From the IMG/VR virus record IMGVR_UViG_3300038696_000188, positions 1 to 61,651 of that record: a stretch of DNA of 61,651 nt. The stretch is one strand, 5' to 3'. Positions 1 to 5,248 of the stretch are shown here, piece by piece. Numbering within the stretch: the stretch's first letter is position 1; each line of letters begins with the position of its first letter. This stretch comes from a virus. Position numbers and translations under genes: made by a program. A model generated the notes under the pieces. It was not told the origin of the DNA. It did not search any database and saw only the letters and a program-made list of their open reading frames with translations.

Positions 1-17
1 TTCTCGACCCAGCGACC

Positions 18-164
18 TCAGCACTTGAGATTGGCAGGGAAGCCTCTCGAGTGCTGACGGAGGTGGGACGGCGTAACGCCTGACCACCCGAAAACTAGCA
101 CCGTCCATGCTAGTTGGGATATCGGTGAGGGCAGGCTTTTATACCTTTCGTGCCTGCCCTCACC
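18..164 (+). ncRNA. Candidate structured RNA made of four stem-loops
   Basis: Four hairpins follow one another with little unpaired sequence between them. Stem 1 pairs 18-30 with 45-57 (13 bp, one G-T). Stem 2 pairs 62-66 with 84-88 and, inside it, 70-73 with 77-80. Stem 3 pairs 93-100 with 108-115 (8 bp, perfect). Stem 4 pairs 124-136 with 152-164 (13 bp, perfect) and could act as a terminator. The loop of stem 3 (CCGTCC, 101-106) is complementary to 66-71 (GGACGG), so a pseudoknot is possible. There is no T-loop consensus, so this is not a tRNA. The strand is inferred from the neighbouring genes. Its 5' limit may lie outside the window, and no known family was recognised. Confidence 0.45.
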
Positions 165-183
165 ACTCCCCCGACACACCGAT

Positions 184-213
184 TTGACAAATGTCACATA
201 TCCAATATAGACT
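184..213 (+). promoter_or_regulatory. Sigma-A-like promoter of the 261 gene
   Basis: TTGACA at 184-189 and TAGACT at 208-213, spacing 18. It follows the stem 4 hairpin directly, so transcription of the left-arm genes can restart here. Confidence 0.75.
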
Positions 214-260
214 TAGTACATCGAGCAAGACCGCTCGATAAACAACTAGGAGGCTAGCAA

Positions 261-581
261 ATGGCTATCACCGTTACCACCACCAGCACCACCACCACCA
301 ACGCTATCGAGTTGGACACCGAGGCTCGCACCCTGGTGAACGAGTTGCGGACACTCCGCGACCAGTCCACCGCCATCGAGAAGCAGAAGTCGGCAATCCG
401 CGACCAGCTTCTCGAGACCCTGGGCGACGCCGACGTCGGACTCGTGGACGGCGTTGTGCGACTCCGCCAGCGTGACGAGGTTCGCCGTAGCGTGAGCTAC
501 GCTGAGCTTCTGGCGCTGTTCCCCGAGGCGTATGAGGCGGTCATCAGGGAGAACACCTGTAAGAAGCTCGACATCAAGTAG
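261..581 (+). CDS. Small coiled-coil protein resembling the C-terminal part of YqaJ/Cas4-type phage nucleases
   Basis: 106 aa, ATG preceded by an AGGAGG ribosome binding site at 249-254. Residues 20-60 look like a short coiled coil (alternating L/R/E/K with Q-K-S-A-I-R-D-Q). The second half has the pattern GVVRLRQRD..R..VSY.ELL..FPEAYEAVI, ending in KKLDIK. This resembles the accessory tail that follows YqaJ-type exonuclease domains, but no catalytic domain is present. The Thr-rich N-terminus is low complexity. It is the first gene of the left arm with its own promoter. The function is unknown and the YqaJ resemblance is an impression from pattern only. Confidence 0.8.
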   Translation: MAITVTTTSTTTTNAIELDTEARTLVNELRTLRDQSTAIEKQKSAIRDQLLETLGDADVGLVDGVVRLRQRDEVRRSVSYAELLALFPEAYEAVIRENTCKKLDIK

Positions 582-593
582 GGCTCCTGAGCG

Positions 594-613
594 CCCCCCT
601 CTTCGGAGGGGGG
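594..613 (+). terminator. GC hairpin with UUCG tetraloop
   Basis: Stem 594-601/606-613 (CCCCCCTC with GAGGGGGG) closing a TTCG loop. It is very stable but not followed by a T tract, so it may be a 3'-end stabiliser or a U-less terminator. Confidence 0.6.
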
Positions 614-629
614 TTGCTCGCACCCCTAG

Positions 630-642
630 GGGGTAAAAATTT
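630..642 (+). repeat. GGGGTAAAAATTT motif, copy 1
   Basis: Perfect copy followed by CAGGGAA. It lies 22 nt before the start of the 665 mini-gene, which has no TTGAC promoter of its own. Confidence 0.7.
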
Positions 643-664
643 CAGGGAACGGAAGGACGAAAAA

Positions 665-760
665 ATGACAACTATTTATATTCACTGCTGGCGTTGTGGC
701 GAGGCTATGGCTATCGCGGAGCGCGACTACACACACGGGAAAGCCTGCGGAAAGTGTTGA
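665..760 (+). CDS. 31-aa zinc-ribbon mini-protein
   Basis: ATG preceded by GGAAGGA. The product carries CWRCG near its N-terminus and ACGKC at its end, two CxxC knuckles typical of a minimal zinc ribbon. The stop codon overlaps the promoter of the next gene. No function can be assigned. Because it is so short, the call rests on the ribosome binding site, the cysteine pairs and the close fit between neighbours. Confidence 0.55.
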   Translation: MTTIYIHCWRCGEAMAIAERDYTHGKACGKC

Positions 761-761
761 T

Positions 762-790
762 TTGACTTTTTGTATTTTGTAGTTTAGACT
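762..790 (+). promoter_or_regulatory. Sigma-A-like promoter of the 819 gene
   Basis: TTGACT 762-767, 17-bp spacer, TAGACT 785-790. It is nearly identical to the promoter at 1099 from the -35 to the -10. Confidence 0.8.
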
Positions 791-818
791 AAATACATCA
801 CAACGAAAGGGGTTCACA

Positions 819-1043
819 ATGAGCCAGAACAACATCACGGAGTACGAACTGGAAGAACGGTTCGACGACTACCTCAACAACTTCAACACTGTCTGTGTGG
901 GACTTGTCGGGGAGTCAATCACTATCCCCGCCTCACGAGTCGTGAAGCTTGCTGACCCCACGGCGTACCGCACGGGGCTGGCGAACTACGCGGACTACCT
1001 GGAGCGCGACTTCGGTATCACCACTTGGGGCTACACAAGCTAA
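819..1043 (+). CDS. Hypothetical 74-aa acidic protein
   Basis: ATG preceded by ACGAAAGGGG. The protein is acidic and hydrophilic at the N-terminus (ELEERFDDYLNNF) and ends in a Tyr/Asp-rich region (NYADYLERDFGITTWGY). No motif was recognised. It is monocistronic, with its own promoter upstream and a short GC hairpin downstream (about 1057-1072). Confidence 0.75.
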   Translation: MSQNNITEYELEERFDDYLNNFNTVCVGLVGESITIPASRVVKLADPTAYRTGLANYADYLERDFGITTWGYTS

Positions 1044-1098
1044 GCGGGCACGGCTCGCCCCCTCAGGGGGGCGGGCTGCTTGCGTGGCAAGAGTCGAT

Positions 1099-1127
1099 TT
1101 GACTTTTTGTATTCTGTAGTTTAGACT
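1099..1127 (+). promoter_or_regulatory. Sigma-A-like promoter of the 1156-1607 gene pair
   Basis: TTGACT 1099-1104, 17-bp spacer, TAGACT 1122-1127. Confidence 0.8.
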
Positions 1128-1155
1128 TTTATTACCAACAACGAAGGGAAGCATT

Positions 1156-1389
1156 ATGAATGAACGAGTAACTTCTGTAACCTACATTTGGAAAGACTCT
1201 GATGTCCCTGGGGACACGGAAGCCCAAGTCGTTATCCTCAACGACAGCGACAAGTATGACCTGATGTCTGCGGACGATAGCTTTGATGAGCGTATTTGGT
1301 TCTACTTCCAAGACGAGGCTGAGTTCCAACGAGCCTTTGACCCCACGGACGATGAGTTCGAGTTTGTGCTCACGGGAGGGCTGAGCTGA
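1156..1389 (+). CDS. Hypothetical 77-aa acidic protein
   Basis: ATG after AACGAAGGGA. Rich in Asp and Glu (DSDVPGDTEAQ, SADDSFDER, DPTDDEFEF), with a beta-strand-like start (VTSVTYIW). The stop overlaps the next ATG (ATGGA over CTGATGG at 1387-1391), so the two genes are probably translationally coupled. No family recognised. Confidence 0.75.
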   Translation: MNERVTSVTYIWKDSDVPGDTEAQVVILNDSDKYDLMSADDSFDERIWFYFQDEAEFQRAFDPTDDEFEFVLTGGLS

Positions 1390-1607
1390 TGGACGAAATA
1401 AAAAACGTGAAGGACGTGATGTTCGTGGGAGACTACTTCACGCTCATTACAAGCATACAGTTGGACGAAAGCCTGCGCACGGACGAGGACAAGGACGACG
1501 ACGATTTTGCCGTACGCCTAGCCTCTGTGTGGCTCGCGGAGTTCTACGGCTGGGACGTACTGGAAGCCTCTAACGAGGTTGGCGTGGTCGAGAGAACTCC
1601 CGAATAG
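1389..1607 (+). CDS. Hypothetical 72-aa acidic protein
   Basis: Starts inside the stop of the preceding gene (1-nt overlap). It contains an acidic run (TDEDKDDDDF) followed by an amphipathic segment (AVRLASVWLAEFYGWDVLEA). Acidic small phage proteins of this kind often bind basic host proteins, but nothing here proves it. The stop codon runs into motif copy 2. Confidence 0.7.
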   Translation: MDEIKNVKDVMFVGDYFTLITSIQLDESLRTDEDKDDDDFAVRLASVWLAEFYGWDVLEASNEVGVVERTPE

Positions 1608-1619
1608 GGGTAAAAATAT
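1607..1619 (+). repeat. GGGGTAAAAATAT motif, copy 2
   Basis: One difference from the consensus. After a 5-nt gap comes TACTCT (1625-1630), which could be a -10 box. Confidence 0.65.
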
Positions 1620-1730
1620 CACGGTACTCTGGTAGTACCCGCACGGGGTCGATGCTATCCCCCGTGCGATGAGCGGTTGCTACCCCGCGCACTTCCCCCC
1701 ACTTCCCCTGTGGGGGTGAGGTGTGTCGAT

Positions 1731-1760
1731 TTGACAAGTGTCAAGTGTCAATGCTAAACT
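1731..1760 (+). promoter_or_regulatory. Sigma-A-like promoter of the 1791 gene
   Basis: TTGACA 1731-1736, 18-bp spacer containing the direct repeat GTGTCAA, TAAACT 1755-1760. Confidence 0.8.
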
Positions 1761-1790
1761 AAATATATCAACCCAACGAAAGGACAAAAA

Positions 1791-1982
1791 ATGACTTACA
1801 AATACAACCCCACACTGCGTGACCTGCGTGACGCTTATTTCGTGGCTCACGGCGCTAGCTCTGACTCCCTGCTTATCGGGGTGCTATTTGCTCATCTACC
1901 TGCCGACACGGTTGAGCGCTTGTATGTTCAGGCTCTTGATGTAGTCCGCGAGGACTTGGAAGCGCTGGATATCTCAGCGTAA
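1791..1982 (+). CDS. Hypothetical 63-aa protein
   Basis: ATG after AACGAAAGGA. The sequence reads as two short helices (TLRDLRDAYFVAHG and ADTVERLYVQALDVVREDLEAL) joined by a hydrophobic stretch. No family recognised. It is monocistronic between its own promoter and a strong terminator. Confidence 0.75.
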   Translation: MTYKYNPTLRDLRDAYFVAHGASSDSLLIGVLFAHLPADTVERLYVQALDVVREDLEALDISA

Positions 1983-1996
1983 CCAAAAAAAAGGAG

Positions 1997-2024
1997 CGCC
2001 CCCCCACGGGGGCGTTTCTTTTTT
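1997..2024 (+). terminator. Intrinsic terminator after the 1791 gene
   Basis: Stem CGCCCCC 1997-2003 with GGGGGCG 2008-2014, then TTTCTTTTTT. Confidence 0.8.
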
Positions 2025-2034
2025 GTCTGCCCTA

Positions 2035-2047
2035 AAATTTTTACCCC
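2035..2047 (-). repeat. GGGGTAAAAATTT motif, copy 3 (inverted)
   Basis: Perfect copy on the minus strand (AAATTTTTACCCC on +), between the terminator and the next promoter. Confidence 0.65.
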
Positions 2048-2072
2048 CCCGACAACATAGCGACACGCCGAT

Positions 2073-2101
2073 TTGACTTTTTAGAGTGTGTACCCTAAAC
2101 T
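2073..2101 (+). promoter_or_regulatory. Sigma-A-like promoter of the 2134 gene
   Basis: TTGACT 2073-2078, 17-bp spacer, TAAACT 2096-2101. Confidence 0.8.
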
Positions 2102-2133
2102 ATATACATAAGCACAACAACCAGGAGGACACA

Positions 2134-2379
2134 GTGAACAACACAATCACTTGCGGACACTGCGACACCGCGATTGCTGACCAGGAAGTCTACGCTGACG
2201 ATTCTGGTGAGTACCACCAGGATTGCCAGGACGCCTACAACGAGCAGGAACAGCGCACCTGGGGCGCCCAGTACCGCGCCACCGCCAAGCCCGCACAGGA
2301 CGACCACGGCTACGATTGGGGTGACCCCAAGAACAGCGCCTACATCGAGTGGGCGACAGACCAAGCGGACGCCCGATAG
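2134..2379 (+). CDS. 81-aa zinc-finger-like protein
   Basis: GTG start chosen because CCAGGAGGAC precedes it; an upstream in-frame start at 2086 would lie inside the promoter. The N-terminal half has CGHCDTAI...DDSGEYHQDC, a CxxC...HxxxC zinc knuckle like the small phage zinc-finger proteins. The second half is hydrophilic and rich in Asp, Gln and Trp. It is followed by the GCAA-loop hairpin at 2385. Function unknown. Confidence 0.75.
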   Translation: MNNTITCGHCDTAIADQEVYADDSGEYHQDCQDAYNEQEQRTWGAQYRATAKPAQDDHGYDWGDPKNSAYIEWATDQADAR

Positions 2380-2384
2380 AACAC

Positions 2385-2402
2385 GGGGGGCGCAAGCCCC
2401 CC
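2385..2402 (+). terminator. GCAA-loop hairpin, copy 1
   Basis: GGGGGGC, GCAA loop, GCCCCCC. There is no T tract. The same 18-nt hairpin recurs at 2585, 3295 and 3883. Confidence 0.6.
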
Positions 2403-2411
2403 CACACCGAT

Positions 2412-2441
2412 TTGACAAGTGTCAGATGTCAATGCTAAACT
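2412..2441 (+). promoter_or_regulatory. Sigma-A-like promoter of the 2469 mini-gene
   Basis: TTGACA 2412-2417, 18-bp spacer, TAAACT 2436-2441. The spacer is close to that of the 1731 promoter. Confidence 0.8.
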
Positions 2442-2468
2442 ATATACATCACCAGGAAAGGGGACAAA

Positions 2469-2579
2469 ATGGAAAATCCATTTGACAATCCAGACATCAT
2501 CAACCAGGACGCCATCGACGCGATGGACGACGACACCGTCAAGACGGTGTGGGAAATCCTGACTAGGGCGGGCTACTAG
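2469..2579 (+). CDS. 36-aa acidic mini-protein
   Basis: ATG preceded by AGGAAAGGGG. The protein starts MENPFDNPDIINQ and continues with an acidic helix (AIDAMDDDTVKTVWEIL). It has its own promoter upstream and a GCAA hairpin downstream, the same one-gene cassette layout as its neighbours, which supports it being real despite its size. Function unknown. Confidence 0.65.
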   Translation: MENPFDNPDIINQDAIDAMDDDTVKTVWEILTRAGY

Positions 2580-2584
2580 CCCAC

Positions 2585-2602
2585 GGGGGGCGCAAGCCCC
2601 CC
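2585..2602 (+). terminator. GCAA-loop hairpin, copy 2
   Basis: Identical to copy 1; it starts 5 nt after the stop codon of the 2469 gene. Confidence 0.6.
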
Positions 2603-2618
2603 AACCCCCAAACCCGAT

Positions 2619-2647
2619 TTGACTTTTAGAATTTTATCCATTAGACT
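2619..2647 (+). promoter_or_regulatory. Sigma-A-like promoter of the 2682 gene
   Basis: TTGACT 2619-2624, 17-bp spacer, TAGACT 2642-2647. Confidence 0.8.
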
Positions 2648-2681
2648 TGATACATAACCACCGAATGAAAGGAAGTGGCTT

Positions 2682-2897
2682 ATGTCAGGATATGTTGTCC
2701 TCACACCCCGCGGGATTCTCGCACAATCGAGCAAGAGGGAACCCCTAGTGTTCGACACGCTACGCACCGCCCAGACCTATGTCTGGGGCAAGGACTACGA
2801 TGGTCGCAACGCGTGGTTGATATACCCCACACCCCCCAACACCGTGGACAATGGTCGCCTAGTGACCCCCACAGACTTGATGCGACTAGTTCCCTAG
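2682..2897 (+). CDS. Hypothetical 71-aa protein
   Basis: ATG with GAAAGGAAG upstream. Starts MSGYVVLTPRGILAQ and contains FDTLRTAQTYVWGKDYDGRN, so it is probably a small alpha/beta fold. A second frame overlaps it (2675-2911) but has no ribosome binding site. No family recognised. Confidence 0.75.
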   Translation: MSGYVVLTPRGILAQSSKREPLVFDTLRTAQTYVWGKDYDGRNAWLIYPTPPNTVDNGRLVTPTDLMRLVP

Positions 2898-2906
2898 TCG
2901 CAACAG

Positions 2907-2946
2907 ACTAGCCCCCCTACGCACTCGCTGCTAGGGGGGTTAGTTG
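2907..2946 (+). terminator. Terminator after the 2682 gene
   Basis: CCCCCCTA 2912-2919 pairs with TAGGGGGG 2932-2939 and is followed by the T-rich TTAGTTGTTTG. Confidence 0.65.
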
Positions 2947-2962
2947 TTTGTACAATACCGAT

Positions 2963-2991
2963 TTGACAATGTCGGTGGTCGTCAGTAGACT
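2963..2991 (+). promoter_or_regulatory. Sigma-A-like promoter of the 3017 gene
   Basis: TTGACA 2963-2968, 17-bp spacer, TAGACT 2986-2991. Confidence 0.8.
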
Positions 2992-3016
2992 AGGTACAAC
3001 AACGAAAGGACACACA

Positions 3017-3241
3017 ATGAGCAACTATCCTGAGGGCGTCACGGGCAACGAGTGGCAAATTACTGGTGCGAGTGGACACGGGTCAGATACGCAAGAAGTA
3101 CAGTGCGGTAACGAGGATTGCGACGCTTTTGAGCGCCTAGAAGAAGTAGAGGGCGAAACAACCCTATGGGAAGACGAGGGGCTTTTCGAGTGGGTGTGCC
3201 TCACTTGTGGAACCCCCGCCAGTGCGGACTACACACCCTAG
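3017..3241 (+). CDS. 74-aa zinc-ribbon protein, paralogue of the 3421 product
   Basis: ATG after AACGAAAGGA; the longer frame from 2948 runs through the promoter and was rejected. It begins MSNYPEGVTGNEWQI, has CGNEDCD in the middle and CLTCG near the end, which together form a four-cysteine zinc ribbon separated by an acidic linker. The product of 3421 shares the YPEGVTGNE start and the same cysteine spacing pattern, so the two genes are a tandem duplication. Role unknown; DNA or protein binding is only a guess. Confidence 0.8.
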   Translation: MSNYPEGVTGNEWQITGASGHGSDTQEVQCGNEDCDAFERLEEVEGETTLWEDEGLFEWVCLTCGTPASADYTP

Positions 3242-3294
3242 CGACAACCCACACCCCCGCTAGACGGGGCGACACGCTCGACGAGGACTAGCAC

Positions 3295-3312
3295 GGGGGG
3301 CGCAAGCCCCCC
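3295..3312 (+). terminator. GCAA-loop hairpin, copy 3
   Basis: Identical stem and loop to copies 1 and 2. It lies about 50 nt downstream of the 3017 gene and just before motif copy 4. Confidence 0.6.
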
Positions 3313-3322
3313 AACCCCCTAG

Positions 3323-3335
3323 GGGGTAAAAATTT
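3323..3335 (+). repeat. GGGGTAAAAATTT motif, copy 4
   Basis: Perfect copy, followed by GGAGGAATATA. It lies 27 bp upstream of the -35 box at 3363. Confidence 0.7.
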
Positions 3336-3362
3336 GGAGGAATATAGCCAAGACACACCGAT

Positions 3363-3391
3363 TTGACAATGTCGTATGTCTGATATAGACT
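3363..3391 (+). promoter_or_regulatory. Sigma-A-like promoter of the 3421 gene
   Basis: TTGACA 3363-3368, 17-bp spacer, TAGACT 3386-3391. Confidence 0.8.
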
Positions 3392-3420
3392 GTAAACATC
3401 ACCCCAACGAAAGGAACCTA

Positions 3421-3678
3421 ATGTCTGGATACTACCCCGAGGGCGTTACAGGAAATGAATTGGCGATTGCTGGACCCGACAGCGAGAAGGAAGCCACACG
3501 CGAGACTTGGTGCCGAAACCGAGAGTGCGAGGATTACACCGTCCCCCAAGAAATCGAGGGCGATGAGTGGACACACGGCGGTGAAGTCTTTTTCGATTGG
3601 ACTTGCCCCGAGTGTTCCAAGTGGCACCAGGACGAAGACGGCTACGTCGACCCTATGGGCTACCACCCCGACCTATGA
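3421..3678 (+). CDS. 85-aa zinc-ribbon protein, paralogue of the 3017 product
   Basis: ATG after AACGAAAGGA. Starts MSGYYPEGVTGNEL, with CRNREC in the first half and CPECSKWH in the second. The Cys pairs and the acidic linker match the 3017 product, but the C-terminus is longer and ends in a Tyr/Asp/Pro-rich tail. Function unknown. Confidence 0.8.
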   Translation: MSGYYPEGVTGNELAIAGPDSEKEATRETWCRNRECEDYTVPQEIEGDEWTHGGEVFFDWTCPECSKWHQDEDGYVDPMGYHPDL

Positions 3679-3692
3679 GGGGACAAGCCGAT

Positions 3693-3721
3693 TTGACATT
3701 CTAAAGTATCTACACTAAACT
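3693..3721 (+). promoter_or_regulatory. Sigma-A-like promoter of the 3749 gene
   Basis: TTGACA 3693-3698, 17-bp spacer, TAAACT 3716-3721. Confidence 0.8.
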
Positions 3722-3748
3722 AGGTATATCACAACGAAGGGACACACA

Positions 3749-3877
3749 ATGCAAATCATCGCCACCTACCCCGACTTCAAGACCGTCACCGTATCGGTAG
3801 ACCCCTGGGACGCCGACAGAGTGACAGAATCGTTTATAGAACAGGGAGTACTGTTCGTCACAACTAAAGAGGATTAG
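3749..3877 (+). CDS. 42-aa hypothetical mini-protein
   Basis: ATG after AACGAAGGGA. MQIIATYPDF, then KTVTVSVDPW, then a short helix and LFVTTKED, which reads as a tiny beta-alpha-beta unit. It keeps the one-promoter, one-gene, GCAA-hairpin layout of this arm. Confidence 0.65.
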   Translation: MQIIATYPDFKTVTVSVDPWDADRVTESFIEQGVLFVTTKED

Positions 3878-3882
3878 GACAC

Positions 3883-3900
3883 GGGGGGCGCAAGCCCCCC
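3883..3900 (+). terminator. GCAA-loop hairpin, copy 4
   Basis: Starts 6 nt after the stop of the 3749 gene and is followed directly by motif copy 5. Confidence 0.6.
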
Positions 3901-3907
3901 ACGCCCT

Positions 3908-3920
3908 GGGGTAAAAATCT
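3908..3920 (+). repeat. GGGGTAAAAATCT motif, copy 5
   Basis: One difference from the consensus. It is followed by CAGGGAACTAC and then the ribosome binding site of the 3946 gene, which has no TTGAC promoter. Confidence 0.65.
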
Positions 3921-3945
3921 CAGGGAACTACGAAAGGACAGAACA

Positions 3946-4107
3946 ATGGGAACCTACCTAAAATATGTATTCATCACCGCACTCACCACAGGGATATTCC
4001 TATCCTTCCACGACACCTACTGGACTTACGCCATCTACCCCGCAATGATTGTCTGGGGAATGATTGCCCTGGGTCTAGCGTTAGAGCGGAGAGAACGCGG
4101 AAAGTAG
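3946..4107 (+). CDS. 53-aa membrane mini-protein
   Basis: ATG after ACGAAAGGAC. Two hydrophobic stretches (YVFITALTTGIFLSF and YPAMIVWGMIALGLAL) flank a short polar loop, and the end is basic (ERRERGK), as expected for a small two-helix inner-membrane protein. A holin-like or superinfection-exclusion role is possible but unproven. Confidence 0.65.
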   Translation: MGTYLKYVFITALTTGIFLSFHDTYWTYAIYPAMIVWGMIALGLALERRERGK

Positions 4108-4121
4108 CCACACTAGTGTAG

Positions 4122-4150
4122 TTGCGCTTGCAGGGTTTTTGATGTATACT
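4122..4150 (+). promoter_or_regulatory. Leaderless promoter of the 4157 gene
   Basis: TTGCGC 4122-4127, 17-bp spacer, TATACT 4145-4150. The ATG follows after exactly 6 nt. Confidence 0.65.
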
Positions 4151-4156
4151 TTATGT

Positions 4157-4315
4157 ATGACAAAGCATAAAGGAATCGAGAACCCCGAATACGCAAAGGC
4201 TATGGCAGAACTACGCCGTAGTGGCGCTAGTGGAACCCACGCGGACAAGCGAGAGAAGCGTGCCCGAACACGCGGAGCGCAACTACGCCGTGCCGTGCGT
4301 GAGCAACACGCCTAA
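4157..4315 (+). CDS. 52-aa basic protein
   Basis: The ATG lies 6 nt after a -10 box, so the mRNA is probably leaderless; no ribosome binding site is present. The product begins MTKHKGIENPEYAKAMAELRR and ends in an Arg/Lys-rich helix (KREKRARTRGAQLRRAVREQ), consistent with nucleic-acid binding. I have the impression that proteins of this shape are common in actinobacteriophages, but I cannot name a function. Confidence 0.65.
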   Translation: MTKHKGIENPEYAKAMAELRRSGASGTHADKREKRARTRGAQLRRAVREQHA

Positions 4316-4324
4316 CACGCCGAT

Positions 4325-4353
4325 TTGACTTTTTAGATTTTATAGTTTAGACT
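4325..4353 (+). promoter_or_regulatory. Sigma-A-like promoter of the 4382 gene
   Basis: TTGACT 4325-4330, 17-bp spacer, TAGACT 4348-4353. Confidence 0.8.
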
Positions 4354-4381
4354 AGAGTAACAACGAACGAAAGGACAAAAA

Positions 4382-4528
4382 ATGCGAGTAACAATTTTAG
4401 ATAACTGCGGAGCAGTCACGCGGTACCTGTTTGACCGAAAGTACTACAGGGCGCTGGGGGATTTCTACTCACGGCTAACCCAAGAAGGAAAAATTAGAAC
4501 CTACACAATCTTCCTCAACGAGGAATAA
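4382..4528 (+). CDS. 48-aa hypothetical protein
   Basis: ATG after GAACGAAAGGA. MRVTILDNCG, then a Tyr/Arg-rich helix (YLFDRKYYRALGDFYSRL) and a final strand (IRTYTIFLNEE). No family recognised. Confidence 0.65.
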   Translation: MRVTILDNCGAVTRYLFDRKYYRALGDFYSRLTQEGKIRTYTIFLNEE

Positions 4529-4547
4529 AGAACACCTTCCCTGGTGC

Positions 4548-4600
4548 GCCCCCCTGACCAACCCCTTTCGATGTGACCCTGGTCGGGGGGGCATTTTCTT
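4548..4600 (+). terminator. Intrinsic terminator after the 4382 gene
   Basis: CCCCCTGACCA (about 4550-4560) pairs with TGGTCGGGGGG (about 4580-4590) with one G-T, followed by GCATTTTCTT. Confidence 0.7.
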
Positions 4601-4607
4601 GCCCCTA

Positions 4608-4631
4608 GGGGTAAAAATATGAGGGTAAACT
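4608..4631 (+). promoter_or_regulatory. Motif copy 6 with -10 box of the 4638 gene
   Basis: GGGGTAAAAATAT at 4608-4620, a 5-nt gap, then TAAACT at 4626-4631. The ATG follows after 6 nt. There is no TTGAC box 17 bp upstream; the motif occupies that zone. Confidence 0.6.
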
Positions 4632-4637
4632 ATAGGT

Positions 4638-4883
4638 ATGTTAGAGCCAGTCATCTTAGACCTAAAAGAACACGACAACCAAACAGGGAACCCCTACACG
4701 GTTGCCATAGTCGATGACCCCAACGATGGAAAGACCAAGTTGGTGACCATCTTTGATGGAGAAGGCGACTACTCCGTACTCTCGCTAGACAAACTTATCG
4801 AAGAAGAGAACATAGACGAGCAAGGCAACGAAAACGCAAAGTTTATTGTCGATTTTATTCTCGCAGCGCTTGTCAAGGGGTAA
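4638..4883 (+). CDS. Hypothetical 81-aa protein
   Basis: Leaderless-type ATG 6 nt after TAAACT. The sequence has the feel of an alternating beta protein (NPYTVAIVDDPNDGKTKLVTIFDGEGDYSVLSLDKLIEE) ending in a hydrophobic helix (AKFIVDFILAALVKG). Its stop codon is within motif copy 7 (GGGG/TAA). No family recognised. Confidence 0.7.
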   Translation: MLEPVILDLKEHDNQTGNPYTVAIVDDPNDGKTKLVTIFDGEGDYSVLSLDKLIEEENIDEQGNENAKFIVDFILAALVKG

Positions 4884-4889
4884 AAATTT
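4877..4889 (+). repeat. GGGGTAAAAATTT motif, copy 7
   Basis: Perfect copy; its TAA supplies the stop codon of the 4638 gene. It is followed by CAGGGAAG and a 9-codon Cys-rich frame (4898-4927). Confidence 0.7.
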
Positions 4890-4897
4890 CAGGGAAG

Positions 4898-4927
4898 ATG
4901 CGCTGCGGCTGCGCAACTTGTAAATAA
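4898..4927 (+). other. Possible 9-codon cysteine-rich leader peptide
   Basis: ATG 3-8 nt after AGGGAAG encodes MRCGCATCK and stops. The coding DNA can also fold (TGCGC with GCGCA). It may be chance; the roughly 115 nt after it before the next promoter hold no gene. Confidence 0.25.
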
Positions 4928-5009
4928 CTTCTTTTGTTTCGTTGAGGTTTTTGGTGCAGGTTTTACCACCGCCACCACCGCCACCACTAGTACCACTGAC
5001 CACTGACAC

Positions 5010-5038
5010 TTGACTTTTACAGGAAGGTGGTATAAACT
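5010..5038 (+). promoter_or_regulatory. Leaderless promoter of the 5045 gene
   Basis: TTGACT 5010-5015, 17-bp spacer, TAAACT 5033-5038, then 6 nt to the ATG. Confidence 0.75.
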
Positions 5039-5044
5039 ATTTTT

Positions 5045-5248
5045 ATGGAGAGACAAAAGAAAAGCGAACGCTACGCGGACGAAGCAAGCAAACTCTACGC
5101 AACCATCGGGTTGTCCGTAGAACAAGTTGCAAGTTATCTAAAGATTGACTACCGTACAGCACGCGAGGCTATCCAACTAAGAACACAACTACGTGACCCA
5201 AGCGCACGACTTGTGGGTCGCACAAGACCAGACAGGAGCACAAAGTGA
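5045..5248 (+). CDS. 67-aa helix-turn-helix protein
   Basis: Leaderless-type start. Residues about 17-45 (YATIGLSVEQVASYLKIDYR followed by TAREAI) form a clear helix-turn-helix with a conserved Gly-Leu-Ser turn. The C-terminus is basic. It overlaps the next gene by GTGA, so the two form a small operon. It is a plausible DNA-binding regulator for this arm, for example at the recurrent 13-bp motif, but the target is unknown. Confidence 0.75.
   Translation: MERQKKSERYADEASKLYATIGLSVEQVASYLKIDYRTAREAIQLRTQLRDPSARLVGRTRPDRSTK

Noticed and set aside
1-165. tRNA or tmRNA reading of the left-end structured region
   Set aside because: No T-loop consensus GGTTCGA and no acceptor pairing of the right length.
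246-623. 125-aa minus-strand frame opposite the first gene
   Set aside because: The + gene at 261 has a clear ribosome binding site and promoter; the minus frame has neither.
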